A stretch of DNA of 64,000 nt, taken from contig CM053141.1 in assembly GCA_028571685.1 (NCBI GenBank), positions 78,291,833 through 78,355,832 on the forward strand, given 5' to 3'. Below the pieces are notes generated by a model. That model had not been told where the DNA came from. It saw only the letters and a program-made list of their open reading frames with translations, and made no database searches. The DNA is from Heterohyrax brucei (taxonomy: Eukaryota; Chordata; Mammalia; Hyracoidea; Procaviidae). Position numbers and translations under genes: made by a program. Shown here piece after piece: positions 45,438 through 55,418 of this stretch (position 1 is its first letter; the number at the start of each line of letters is the position of its first letter).

Positions 45438-45984
45438 TGAGGACTGACAGTTAAGTTCATGAACGCGTCATAGAAAAAGTGCTATATTTCTCATGGCTGA
45501 ATATCACTATGGTAACCTTCAAAATTCTCCCCTTGGGAACCTATGCACTAATGCCAGCATGCACCCGTCAAAATAGTTTTGGAAATATTTTTCTGGAATG
45601 GCCACCAGAGCTGTCATCATATTACTCCTGATGGCCTGTTGCCAAAATGTCTTTCTTTCAATATTTCCTTTATCTTTGGGTAAAGAAAAACATCACTCAT
45701 CAGGTGACTAGGGAGGGTGTTCTGAGGCAGTTTTTTTGTTTACTGGCTAAAAACTCCCTCGCAGATAACTACACAATTAAGTTTGCAAAGTTGCCACCCT
45801 GCCACTGTGTACAATGTCTATTCCAGAAAGAGTTCCAAAATTGCTTTGAAGGGTGGGCTAGACACTGGCATCAGTGCATAGCTTCCCAAGGGGATTATTT
45901 TGAAGGTGACCAACAGTGACAGTCAACAATGAGATATGTAGTGCTTAGAACAATTAAATGCACAGACTTAATTGTCAGACCTCA
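45438..45984 (-). mobile_element. Internally deleted mariner, palindromic, copy 2
   Basis: Left arm 45438-45603 and right arm 45822-45984 are reverse complements along about 165 bases; both ends read 'tgaggnctgacanttaag'. The middle, minus strand, encodes FLYPKIKEILKERHF near 45655-45700, the conserved C-terminal piece of mariner transposase. The right flank is TA, the left flank AA (expected TA). No functional transposase remains. Confidence 0.85.
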
Positions 45985-47296
45985 TACACAGGCTTGATTT
46001 CTTTACTTTCAAATGAAATTAGCCCTGCTCTTCAAATACTGAACAAGTGCTGTAAACTCTAAGCACCTTTGTGGGGAGCCAGCATAACCAAAGAAAGGAA
46101 AGCTCATAAATTCCAGGAGTTTGGTTTTTGGAGTACATTTTATTTTACATTTCTGAAAAATTAACATCTAGTAGCAGCATAATACAAAAAAGTAACACTA
46201 ATTTACTTAGAACTCATCTAATGGAAAATATGTCTTTTGAAGACAGTAGGAAACAAAATAGGTGATTTAGAGACCAGCTGATAAAAATGTCCTAAAAACT
46301 CCCTCAAAACTCTTATTTCTTCATCATCATCAACAGTTATAACGTACATAAGGGTATATTCACTTCACATTCTCAAAGTAGATTGTCATTTTTTACTTAT
46401 TATGAAATATGTCTACACACACGCACACACACACATACACCACACATATATACATGTTCACATTATTCTGGAAGGCAGGAAATATCTTCAAATTTATACA
46501 GATCACTTAAAATAATCAGAACAGTAAAAATAGTAGTCTCTAAATATGCATGACATAGTAGATTGCTCATATAATGTAGATATTTTTGAAATATTTTGGT
46601 AGCTCTTCCATTAAGATTATTTACTACCCACATAATTTACAAACCCCAAGGTCCTGGTTTCATCTCCAAATAACTTAGAGTCTAGACTCAATAAATAGTA
46701 TACAAAGAGTAACTGTAAAACACAGACTGCAGAACATTCTCCAGATGACAGAGGCTATTCATATCAAAGGATCTGAGGGAAGACTCAGGTTTCAGAACAT
46801 ACAAGGAATCTCGAAGATTCCCAAGGCCAAAGGAGTGATCCAACAGGCTCCCTGAAATGTGAGGAACTGAGCTCAGGGAAACGTGTCAACAAGAAAGGAA
46901 GGCACTGCCACCTCTTCACAACTCCATGTTTCATTTCAATATGGCTATTAAAATGATGACAATTGGAAAAGTCTATAACAAACAGAGGCCAGAACCATTT
47001 CTTGCCAGAAGAAAAAGACACTACACCACATGGGCCATTTTTCAGCATTTACATCTTTTGCTGATGACTAAAGGCATCATCACTGAGATTTCAACAGCAG
47101 CTTGTGTACTTAAGCTTGTCTAGCGAAATTACACATACTGGGTGGCAGGAAAGTACTTCTACCCTCATTCTCCACTTAAGGCACTGTGCCAACCTGCTAA
47201 GCTTGGTGGGTTAAAGAGAAACCCCAAACACGGTAACCAAGGTTTTCCTCACACTTTGACAGAAGTTGTCCCTGCAACCATGGCTTTTCTTTCATT
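45985..47296. other. Mostly unique sequence downstream of GCNT4
   Basis: Contains the AATAAA candidate at 46139-46144 (minus strand) and a CA repeat. No recognisable interspersed repeat otherwise. Confidence 0.45.
46414..46455. repeat. Interrupted CA repeat
   Basis: (CA)n with g and t interruptions. Confidence 0.88.
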
Positions 47297-47301
47297 AATA
47301 C

Positions 47302-47869
47302 TGTCATAGATTGAATTATGGCCACAAAAATGTGTCTATCAGTTTGGCTGGGTCATGATTCCCAGTATTGTGTGGTCCAGCTCTATTTTGTGATTGTAGT
47401 CTTCATATATGTTGTAAATCCTAGTCTCTGCCTGTGGTCAATGTAACAAGATTGGATTATGTTAGAGAGGATTCAGGTGGGACTGTAACACCCTTATAAA
47501 GGTCACATCCTGGATTCCATGTAAAGGGAGTTTCCCTGGGGTAAAGCTGCCTCTCCTTTCATCTTATGAGAAATAAAAGGAAAGGGGAGTGAGCAGAGAA
47601 TTTGGGACCTCACACCACAAAGAAAGCAGTGCAGGGAGCACAGCACATCCTCTGGATCTGAGGTTCTTGTGCTAAGATGCTCCAGATGAAGGCAAAAATG
47701 ATGCATCATAAAGACCTTCCTTGAGGGCTGACAGAGAGAGAAAACCTTACGGAGCTGGTGCCCTGAATTTGGACTTGTAGCATACTGGACTGTGTGAGAA
47801 GAACCTTCTCTCTGTGAAAGACATCCACTTAGAGTATTTCTTTTACAGTAGCACAAGATGACTAAGACA
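47302..47869 (+). repeat. ERVL-MaLR-like solo LTR, sense
   Basis: 'tgtcatagattgaattatgg', 'tgggtcatgattcccagtat', 'gacctcacaccacaaagaaa', end 'gatgactaagaca'. Flanks aatac (47297-47301) and aatat (47870-47874). Confidence 0.82.
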
Positions 47870-48029
47870 AATATTTTTAAGATTTTTCAGAAAAGATAAA
47901 TGTGTAAGTCTCACACTGGGGTTGGACCTATCTGCGTCTCCTTTGTAATACTACCACACTCTGACATTTCTACGGTTTATGCCCATTTTCAAACCACTTT
48001 GCATACTATTTTCAGTTGTTTCTCACAAA

Positions 48030-48150
48030 ATACTTGTGAGGAAGCCAGGATAGGCATCCAAGTCCTTGTTTCACAAAGACCAGGAAAACTGAGGCTCACA
48101 GAGCCCAATGTGACATTACTTGTCCATGGTCACACACGCTAAAGAACTGG
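48030..48150 (+). repeat. MIR
   Basis: 'aaactgaggctcacagagcc', 'catggtcacacacgctaaag': the conserved MIR core. Bases 48151-48331 are unassigned. Confidence 0.75.
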
Positions 48151-48345
48151 TGAGGACATTTTGCAGAATTTAGCTCTACACAATGGTTACCTATTTTTAA
48201 CAACATGGGCTTGGTCATAGTTGTTTTCTGAAGAGTAGAGTACCACAAAGGGGGTTAAAAAAAAAAAAAAGGAAGGAAAATGAGTTAAACAGAAGAAGAA
48301 AAGGAGGGGCAAGTAGTGTCAACTGGTAGTTATGATCATGAATTT

Positions 48346-48511
48346 GGAAACCCTGGTGGTGTAGCAGTTAAGTGCTACATCTGCTAACCAAAAGGTCAGC
48401 AGTTCAAATCCGCCAGGTGCTCCGTGCAAACTCTATGGAGCAGTTCTATTTTGTCCCTTAGGTTCTCTATGAGTTGCAATTGACTTGAGAGCAGCAGGTT
48501 TGGTTTTGGGG
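48346..48511 (+). repeat. AfroSINE
   Basis: Near-consensus: 'ggaaaccctggtggtgtagc', 'gctaaccaaaaggtcagcag'. Flanking text 'atgatcatgaattt' and 'atgatgaattt' is a probable duplication with a 3-base difference. Confidence 0.92.
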
Positions 48512-48561
48512 TATGATGAATTTAAAACAAGGAATCAAAAGCTATCTCACACGTAGAACAC

Positions 48562-48563
<2 letters not shown>

Positions 48564-48592
<29 letters not shown>
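48564..48592. repeat. TG dinucleotide repeat
   Basis: About 14 uninterrupted TG units. Confidence 0.92.
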
Positions 48593-48594
<2 letters not shown>

Positions 48595-48658
48595 CAAATA
48601 TTCAAATACTACAGCCCTCCGAATAGTCACATCTTGGCATTGGTAACTACATCTTTAA

Positions 48659-48819
48659 TGGAAACTCTGGTGGCCTGGTGGTTACTTGTTACAGCTGCCA
48701 ACCAAAAGGTCAACAGTCCAAACCCACCATGCACTCCTCGAAAACTCTATGGGGCAGTTCTACTCTGTCTGGTCACCATGAGTTGGACTTGACTGTATGA
48801 CACTGAGTTTTGGTTTTAG
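48659..48819 (+). repeat. AfroSINE
   Basis: 'ggaaactctggtggcctggt' to 'gacactgagttttggtttt'. The last AfroSINE before a 5.9 kb gap in the family. Confidence 0.9.
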
Positions 48820-49924
48820 TTAGTTGCTGGGGCAGACATTGAAATGTAAGATCACCAAGAAATTTTCACCTAAGTTCTATCATTTCCCAAAAGAGTGGTG
48901 AACATATTATATGTAGGCAACTCTTCAACCTGTTCTTAGAACCACGTGCCTGATCCATTTAAACACACTTGACATTAAAACATATGTGTGTTTGTTTCTG
49001 TGGGTAGTTTTCTAAAGCGTGGGTTTTGCAAGACATCACTAGTGAATCTTCTCACTGTGTCCTGAGGAAGATTAGCCTTTTCTCTCTGGATCTAAGCTGA
49101 GACGTAGAAGATTACAAGTGAACTTACTAGATTTTAAATTTGGGTTCCACTTGGACAACTGCCAGAAAAATAAGAAAAAATTTAAAGAACCATAAAATTT
49201 AATTTAGAAAGTGGTCATATTTCACATAACCTTCTCAGGAAAACTAGGTAAGACTCCAACTGATGATTCCCTAAAATGAAGTGATACTAATTCCATAGAA
49301 AGGATTCTGTTGTGAGGAAACCTTTCCATAAGGACAGTCTAAGAACTGGAAAACTGAGCTTCAGTGCTCTGGGGTGTGACACTTTGAACTACTGAATCAG
49401 TTCCTATTTTTATCAGTAAATGTGTTTCAAAGAAACGGGTGAGCTAAAAACGAAGCCATTTATGACACCACTGTGTATGAGGCTCGAAACTTATATGAAT
49501 ATTTTTGTTCTTCAAACACCAGCTGTACCAGACTCCCTACCACCCCACCTCCCCTCCACTGCCCTCCCTAACATTCGTACACTATAAATGCCCCAACAAT
49601 GGTCTTCCCAACCTTAAAAACTGAACAACTGATATGCCAAAAGCAAATTTTAGGTTAGAAAACAGAAAACTGGATGATTCTTTGAGCTCTTCTGAGGTAG
49701 CCAAGTCTCTTCTAGTGTTTTAATGGTTAAGAAAAAAGTCTAGAACACTGAATTAAGAGACAAATGGAGTGTTGGTTACTGCACTTAAATATCTTGAAAT
49801 GGATGGTTTATGTGGTTATACAATTACCACATACCCCAAAAGCTTTTCATGATATGGAGTCTTGATTGTTCTAGGAAGAAACTAAAGACACTAAGTTTGC
49901 TATGTGATTAGAGTAAGCTACTGC
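48820..49924. other. Unique sequence, probable GCNT4 3' flank or 3' UTR
   Basis: No interspersed repeat recognised. Includes the ATTAAA candidate on the minus strand at 49718-49723. Confidence 0.45.
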
Positions 49925-50040
49925 GGCTCAAGGGCACTTTGCAACTCCTTACAACTTGGATTTAATTCCATGTGCTTTCTACAAAAGTGCTTGGCATACA
50001 GTAGGTGTTCAATAAATACCTGACTGACTGAATGCTTAAG
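49925..50040 (+). repeat. L2/MIR-type 3' end
   Basis: 'ttggcatacagtaggtgttc' and 'aataaatacctgactgactg'. The AATAAA here belongs to the repeat and is on the strand opposite to GCNT4. Confidence 0.7.
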
Positions 50041-50262
50041 ATCTACAATGTGGCTCAGTGAGATTATATGCAAAAACAAACATAACCCAACCAACTGCAG
50101 ATTAATGATCACCAAGCCAGGCCAGCTTCTCTTATACTTGAAATTTGAGACACCTTTCTAACTATGAAAGGATTAAGTTCAAATGGTACTCAGCATGGTG
50201 TTGTAGATAAGTCCATGTCAACACCATTAATCAAATATCCTCTTGTTTTCATCAAGATTTTA

Positions 50263-51630
50263 CTATAATGATGGGACGGTGGGATTTTTATCCACAAACA
50301 CCTTTTCCAAAGATAAGGTGATCCATTCTTTCTGTCGCTCTTCAAGCTTTTCTGCCAAGCATTTAATCAACACAGGGTCTACCTTAGAGTCAAATTTATT
50401 AGCAAACCAATGTCCATCTTTTATAAGCCACCTTAATTCTGCTGTACCATAGACACACACACTTCGGAGGTGAGAACCAGTACAACTGGGATAGAGAAGG
50501 CCTTCGTGATAATTCCACTTGACAAGGCGAGTCTTACTCTGTAGGTCAGATACGTCCTGGGCAGACCTGGAAACCTCTCCAGGTACTCCTGGTACCCGAA
50601 TTAAGGTGGCCCAAAAGTGCTCATCTGGTGAATATGTATCTTCAGACCAGACAAAAAAGTCTTTAACGAGGGAACTGTTGAAAATATACTTGACAAATGC
50701 TCGACTTAGAACAAAATAAGCACTGCCAACAAATATCTCAATGTTATGGGGTGGTGCTTCCTTGGAGACGTTTGTCTTTATTGGTAGATTCATATATTCA
50801 TAAGGCACATGTCTTAGTTCGTGGTGGTAAGTGAATCTTTCCTTTTTATTGTTAGGGGGTTTCACTGTCTCTAGCATGTTTGCTCCATCAAGTTTCTTCA
50901 ACTCGGACACTAGTTCAAAGTTTGGTTTCAGAGGGAAATCTTGCCCACATAGATTGATTACATACTTCCACTGCACAGAAGACTTGAGAAGGTCTGACAA
51001 GCAGTTTAAATCAGCCTGGAGTCTGGAAATGTGGGCATATTCAACAGTTTCCAATTTGGAAGCAATGAAAATATTCGAGAAACACTTAGCTAAATTGTTC
51101 ATGGCAGCCTTGAAGGTAAAGGGTGATTTGCGGTCATAATGGATACAGTAGATATTGTGACGGTTGTAGATAGCGTGGAGGAGCCTTTCAACCATAATGG
51201 CATCTTTGTGAACAACCAAAGAATAGGCTATTGGGAATCTTTTCTCCTCCTGTGAAACATGCTTTTGATGGTAGTTTCGTATGGCCTGATAAATCTCGCA
51301 GTCACTGGTTATCGCCACAACATCCTCATCATCCAAGTCAATGATGTCTCTTCTTCTTATTTCCAGACTCTTGCCAATTTCCAAAGGCTCCTGTTCATAG
51401 ACACCTGAACAATTAACTTCATACTTGTCTTCATATTTCATGTGGGCATACTTGTTTCTTACAAAGGGCGAGGTACTTAAGGAATACTCAACCAAATAAA
51501 TGTCTCTTTGAGGGAAGAGGAGTCTTTTCACATTTAGAAGTTTTAATATCGAGAACAGCCATAGAGTTAAAAACAGGATGAAAACTTTCTGTTGCAGTGG
51601 GTATTTAAAACAACATTTGAACCTCTTCAT
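50263..51630 (-). CDS. GCNT4: Core 2 beta-1,6-N-acetylglucosaminyltransferase (C2GnT3), complete single coding exon
   Basis: The product transfers GlcNAc from UDP-GlcNAc in beta-1,6 linkage to the GalNAc of core 1 O-glycans, making core 2 branches in the Golgi. The frame gives 455 residues (the human protein is 453 from memory). Residues 1-15 are a short basic cytosolic tail, about 16-34 a hydrophobic signal anchor (type II membrane protein), then a stem, then the GT14 'Branch' domain from about 133 onward. Nine cysteines (74, 111, 162, 183, 210, 228, 383, 392, 424) match the spacing of the nine conserved in GCNT1, eight of them at a constant offset of 11. From GCNT1, the expected disulfides are 74-424, 111-183, 162-210 and 383-392, with 228 free. 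Glu337 in the SPDEHFWAT motif aligns with the GCNT1 catalytic Glu320. Arg389 and Lys412 align with its UDP-binding Arg378 and Lys401. N-glycosylation sequons are at N73, N287 and N318. An upstream in-frame ATG at 51654 is rejected because that stretch is the polypyrimidine tract of a splice acceptor. There is no frameshift or stop. Confidence 0.96.
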   Translation of the reverse strand: MKRFKCCFKYPLQQKVFILFLTLWLFSILKLLNVKRLLFPQRDIYLVEYSLSTSPFVRNKYAHMKYEDKYEVNCSGVYEQEPLEIGKSLEIRRRDIIDLDDEDVVAITSDCEIYQAIRNYHQKHVSQEEKRFPIAYSLVVHKDAIMVERLLHAIYNRHNIYCIHYDRKSPFTFKAAMNNLAKCFSNIFIASKLETVEYAHISRLQADLNCLSDLLKSSVQWKYVINLCGQDFPLKPNFELVSELKKLDGANMLETVKPPNNKKERFTYHHELRHVPYEYMNLPIKTNVSKEAPPHNIEIFVGSAYFVLSRAFVKYIFNSSLVKDFFVWSEDTYSPDEHFWATLIRVPGVPGEVSRSAQDVSDLQSKTRLVKWNYHEGLLYPSCTGSHLRSVCVYGTAELRWLIKDGHWFANKFDSKVDPVLIKCLAEKLEERQKEWITLSLEKVFVDKNPTVPSL

Positions 51631-51655
51631 TCTGTAAGAGGAGAAAGAAATCATT
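51631..51655 (-). other. Splice acceptor (3' splice site) of the GCNT4 coding exon
   Basis: Read on the minus strand, a pyrimidine-rich run (tttctttctcctcttac) ends in AG at 51633-51632, and the ATG follows after one base. This is a textbook acceptor. It means the coding exon starts at 51631 and an upstream non-coding exon lies at higher coordinates. Single-coding-exon structure with spliced 5' UTR exons is usual for GCNT-family genes. Confidence 0.8.
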
Positions 51656-51687
51656 CAGTTAGAATATTAAGAGAAAATCAGTTCATC

Positions 51688-51760
51688 TGGTACCTACCAT
51701 GTGCCAGGAAGAATGTTGGGTTCCCACATAAATAAAACAAGCCTCTTGCTCTTGAAAGAA
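51688..51760 (+). repeat. Ancient interspersed repeat fragment
   Basis: 'tacctaccatgtgccaggaa' resembles 24780-24800 and 25985 onward. Lies in the presumed GCNT4 intron. Confidence 0.5.
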
Positions 51761-51911
51761 CCCAGCAATAAGGAAATATGCAAAAGTGACATTTTACCAA
51801 ATAGAATGGAAAATAATGTAAACTTCTAAAATACAGGTACCATAGGTCACCTTTTTTATATTTCCTATATTTTATGAGCTTATATTATTTTACACATATG
51901 TGTGTGGGTGT

Positions 51912-52770
51912 ATGTGGACTGTATGAAGAAGAACAGAGTATCAGGATCAGAGGAAGACTCATTAACAAGTTGTGTTATGCAGATGATACAACCTTGCTTG
52001 TTGAAAGCAAAGAGGACTTGAAGCACTTACTGGTGAAGACTAAAGACCACAGCCTACAGTATGGATTACACCTCAACATAAAGAAAAGAAAAATCTTCAC
52101 AAATAGACCAATAAGCAACATCACAATAAATGGAGAGAAGGTTGAGGTGGTCAACAATTTCATTTTGCTTAGACCCACAACCAACATCCATGGAAGCAAC
52201 AGTCAAGAAATCAAAAGATGCACTGCACTGGGCAAGTCTGCTGCAAAAGACTTCTTTAAGTTTCAAAAAGCAAAAATGCCACTTTGAAGACTAAGGTGCA
52301 TCTGATTCAAGCCATGGTATTTTCAGTCCCAACGTATGGATGTGGAAGCCGGACAGTAAGCAAGGCAGACTGAAGATGAACTGACTGCATTTAAACTGTG
52401 GTACTGGCAAAGAATATCGAATATACCATAGACTGCTAAAATAAGGAACAAATCTGTCTTGAAAGAAGTACAACTGGGATGCTCCTTAGAAGCAAGGATG
52501 GCAAGACTATATCTTACGTACTTTGGACATGTTCTCAGGTGGGATCAGTCCCTAGAGAAGGGTATTTTGCTCAGCAAAGCACAGGAAAAGTGAAAAAGAG
52601 AAAGACGTTCAGTGGGATGGATTGACACAGTGGCTGCAACAATGGGCTCAAGCATAACACCAACTGTGAGCATGCTGTCCAACTAGGCAGTCTCCTGTTC
52701 TGTGGTCCACAGGGTAGCCATGAATCAGAACCGACTCCACGACACCTACCAACAACATACATCAACAACA
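51912..52770 (+). repeat. RTE-type LINE, RT domain to 3' end
   Basis: The plus frame at 51965-52110 reads CYADDTTLLVESKEDLKHLL, the YADD active-site box of reverse transcriptase, followed by HLNIKK. The 3' part has 'tcaagccatggtattttcag', 'ggacatgttctcaggtggga', 'agtggctgcaacaatgggct' and a tail of ACA units. Stops and frameshifts after about 52287. It lies antisense in the presumed GCNT4 intron, about 280 bases from the exon. Confidence 0.9.
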
Positions 52771-53304
52771 TGTATCACTGGCACTTCTGCTCAGCATTTC
52801 TGAGGAGGAACTGCTCTGGTTTGGGCAGTGGTCTACAGAACCAGATGTCATCAAGAAGTTCTCAGAGATGCTAATACCCACCTGAGTCTAAGAGGAACAT
52901 CTATCTTGACTCCCCTTTCAGATCCTGACTAGGCCAAGGCCTCAAGCCTGGTAAACCCTACCTTCAGAAATAAGAGTAGCGCCAGGTACCCTAGGGAGTT
53001 GTAAGAAGGCACTACAAACTGTAAAAATTGGTACAGATTTTAAAACTTTGGCAAAACTGTACATTTCATGTATTTTTGTATTTTTTTAGCCTGTATAGAG
53101 ATCTTCACAAGGATTAGCAATTTGGCCCTTAAAATGAGAAGAGCCCAACTCTCATTGACAGTAGGTGAGGGTGTCAAGACTGCTTGAAAGACTGAGAGTA
53201 AAGGAGACTCTGAGACTATCACCCTAAAATACAGCTAAAGCCACTCCCCCAGGTCACCTTTCACCCAAATAATAGATCGGCTTAAAAAACAAACATTACC
53301 ACCT
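52771..53304. other. Unassigned sequence (presumed GCNT4 intron)
   Basis: No gene or repeat recognised. Confidence 0.4.
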
Positions 53305-53525
53305 GTGAGACTTTACCTCACTTTGGACATGTTGTCATCACGCTTGGTAAAGCAGAGCTCCAGTGAAGACGAGAAAGACCTTCAACAAGAAGGACTGACA
53401 CCATGGCCTCCACAGGGGCTCAGCCACAGCACTGGCCGTGAGGATGGCACTAGACTGGGGGGTCTGTCCTCTTGTGCGCGGGGTTGCTTTGAGACAGAAT
53501 CAGCTTGTTGGCACCAAACAACCAC
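53305..53525 (+). repeat. RTE-type LINE 3' end fragment
   Basis: 'tttggacatgttgtcatcac', 'aggatggcactagactgggg', 'cagcttgttggcaccaaac'. Confidence 0.82.
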
Positions 53526-53664
53526 ATCACCCATGAGCACTGTGCTCCCTTAAATAATCAACTGTGTGAGACCAAATGGTCAACATTTACCATAAAACAC
53601 AGACGAGAAAGGAAGGAGGCATGGAGAAGCTAGACGAACGGAAACTGAACAAACAAAGCGGAAA

Positions 53665-54100
53665 TACAGGCAGTCCTTGGATTATGAACAAGATCTTTTC
53701 CGAACTGTGACTTTAAGCTGAATTTGTAGATAAGGTGGAACAGGTGCACACAATTCTTACTTAGCCTTTGGTGCAGCAAACAGCTCAAAGCTGTTTCAGT
53801 GATTTAAAAGCTGCACTCACTTGCAACAAGTGAAGGTGATCATAATAAAGAATTTGCTTAGAGAAGTGGCTGATCTAATCGTTTTAAAGTGAGGTCAAAG
53901 TACACGTTCTAAGAGTTGACCACAAATGTTGGATGTTCAAAATCCAGAGATTTCCTGTAAGTGATGAGAATGCTGTACATTTTGGATAATGCAACCAATG
54001 TCATAGAACAGTGTAATGTAAATGGGAATGTATGAAACGAGAATCTAATTTGCTGTGTAAACTTTTATGTAAAACACAATAAAATATTTAAAAACACGTC
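53665..54100 (+). repeat. Repeat with L1-3'-UTR-like tail, uncertain
   Basis: Begins 'caggcagtccttggattatg'; its end 'gagaatctaatttgctgtgt' and 'aacacaataaaatattta' resembles the end of the L1 copy at 61670-62319. The left part may be a separate element. Confidence 0.4.
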
Positions 54101-54720
54101 TGAAGGAGCAATTTGGTAATACTCGATGCTCTTACACACACACCCACCCTTTGACCAAGAACTTCATTTCTGAGAATGACCCTGAAGATCTCATGGTATG
54201 AAAAGACACATACAAGGAGGTTCCCTGCAGAAGCTGAAGACTGCAAACAACAGGACACTGATCAATCACATCCATGCTACTGTGAAAAACCTGAGACAGA
54301 TCTGCATGTGCTGACATGGAACACTTTCTGAGACACATTGTGAAATAATAAACAAAGTGCAGGACTAAGTATGCACTAAGTATCAAAAAAAAAGGCTATG
54401 TATACACGTGTCTAACCACGCATACAGCACAGGTCAATAACCTTTTTCTTGAAGGGCCAGATAGCATCTGTTACAACCATTCACCCGTCACTGCAGCAGG
54501 AAGGCAGCCACGGACAGCACAGTACACGAATGCGGCTGTATGGGGCTGTGCACCAGTAAACTTGATCTACAAAAGCAGGTGACTGTCTGGATCCGGCCCA
54601 CGGCCTCTAGTTTGCCATTCCCTGGTAGAGTTTTTCTAGAAGGACACTGTACACACATGACATTGATAAGAGGTGCTGCTTAGACGAGCAGGGTGGGAAA
54701 GGTCTGAGGATGGAGGTCTG
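54101..54720 (+). repeat. Old L1 (L1M-type) 3' end split by a hAT element
   Basis: 'cctttgaccaagaacttcat', 'cattgtgaaataataaacaa', and after the insert 'tctagaaggacactgtacac', which is the expected continuation. Confidence 0.6.
54425..54625 (+). mobile_element. hAT-Charlie non-autonomous element (MER3-like) nested in old L1
   Basis: 'cttgaagggccagatagcat' and the opposite end 'ctagtttgccattccctgg'. Same family as 22020-22180. Confidence 0.62.
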
Positions 54721-54730
54721 GGTTGGCGTA

Positions 54731-54925
54731 TGCTTCAGAGTTAATTTTGATTCACAGTGACCTTATAGGGCAAAGGTAAAACAGCCCCACAGGGTTTTCT
54801 TGCCTATAATCCTCACAGGAGCAGGTTGTCAGCAGGTCTTTCTCCCACAGAGAGGCTTGTGGGTTTGAACTGCCAACTTTTTGGTTAGCAGCTTAATGTT
54901 TAACCACAGAGCCACCAGGGCTCCT
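54731..54925 (-). repeat. AfroSINE, long subtype
   Basis: 'cttgcctataatcctcacag', 'ggttagcagcttaatgttta', 'agccaccagggctcc'. Confidence 0.88.
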
Positions 54926-55286
54926 GGCAGTCTGGGCAGGAGAAGACTTATCGCTCAATATCATTTGCATTATTTGAATTTTCTTTAAAGAAGAATATAT
55001 TGCTTTTTAAATAAAAAATCAACTGGGGGCAGGGGGATAACCACGGATGTGCTTATTTTGGCAGCAGCAGGAAAGAGGCTCCAGGAAGCACCAGCCCAAG
55101 GTTTGAGAACAGTAATACCAGCAGAGCAACCAGGGTTCAAAGACATTCAAACACTGAGAACTGCTGGGCTCTGAGGGTTGTCCACACACAATTTCCCAAT
55201 AAATGTCCATCAATTTTCAACAAGGACATAATGACTCTACCCAATTTCATTAGACAGAATTGGCAAGACATTGTGATCTGATTTAT
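54926..55286. other. Unassigned sequence
   Basis: No gene or repeat recognised. Confidence 0.4.
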
Positions 55287-55418
55287 TTGGAGTTATTCTG
55301 ACTCACAGTGACCCTAAAAGACAGAGATGAATTCCCTCACAGGGTTTCTAAGGAGTGGATTGAAACTGCTGACCTTTTGGTTAGTGGCTGTCGTTGTAAG
55401 TACTACACCACCAGAGCT
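55287..55418 (-). repeat. AfroSINE
   Basis: 'ctgactcacagtgaccctaa', 'gctgaccttttggttagtgg', 'ctacaccaccagagctc'. Confidence 0.85.

Larger units (their letters stand above)
46139..50262 (-). other. Probable 3' UTR and downstream flank of GCNT4
   Basis: Minus-strand sequence following the GCNT4 stop. An ATTAAA lies at 49718-49723 (about 540 bases after the stop) and an AATAAA at 46139-46144. I cannot tell which is used. The interval includes an L2/MIR-type 3' end, two AfroSINEs, a TG repeat and an LTR, so a transcript reaching 46.1 kb would have to include these. Confidence 0.4.

Noticed and set aside
49995..50000. AATAAA as the GCNT4 polyadenylation signal
   Set aside because: It is on the plus strand and belongs to an L2/MIR-type repeat end.
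51630..51654. N-terminal extension of GCNT4 by eight residues
   Set aside because: The bases are a splice acceptor and the family start is the downstream ATG.
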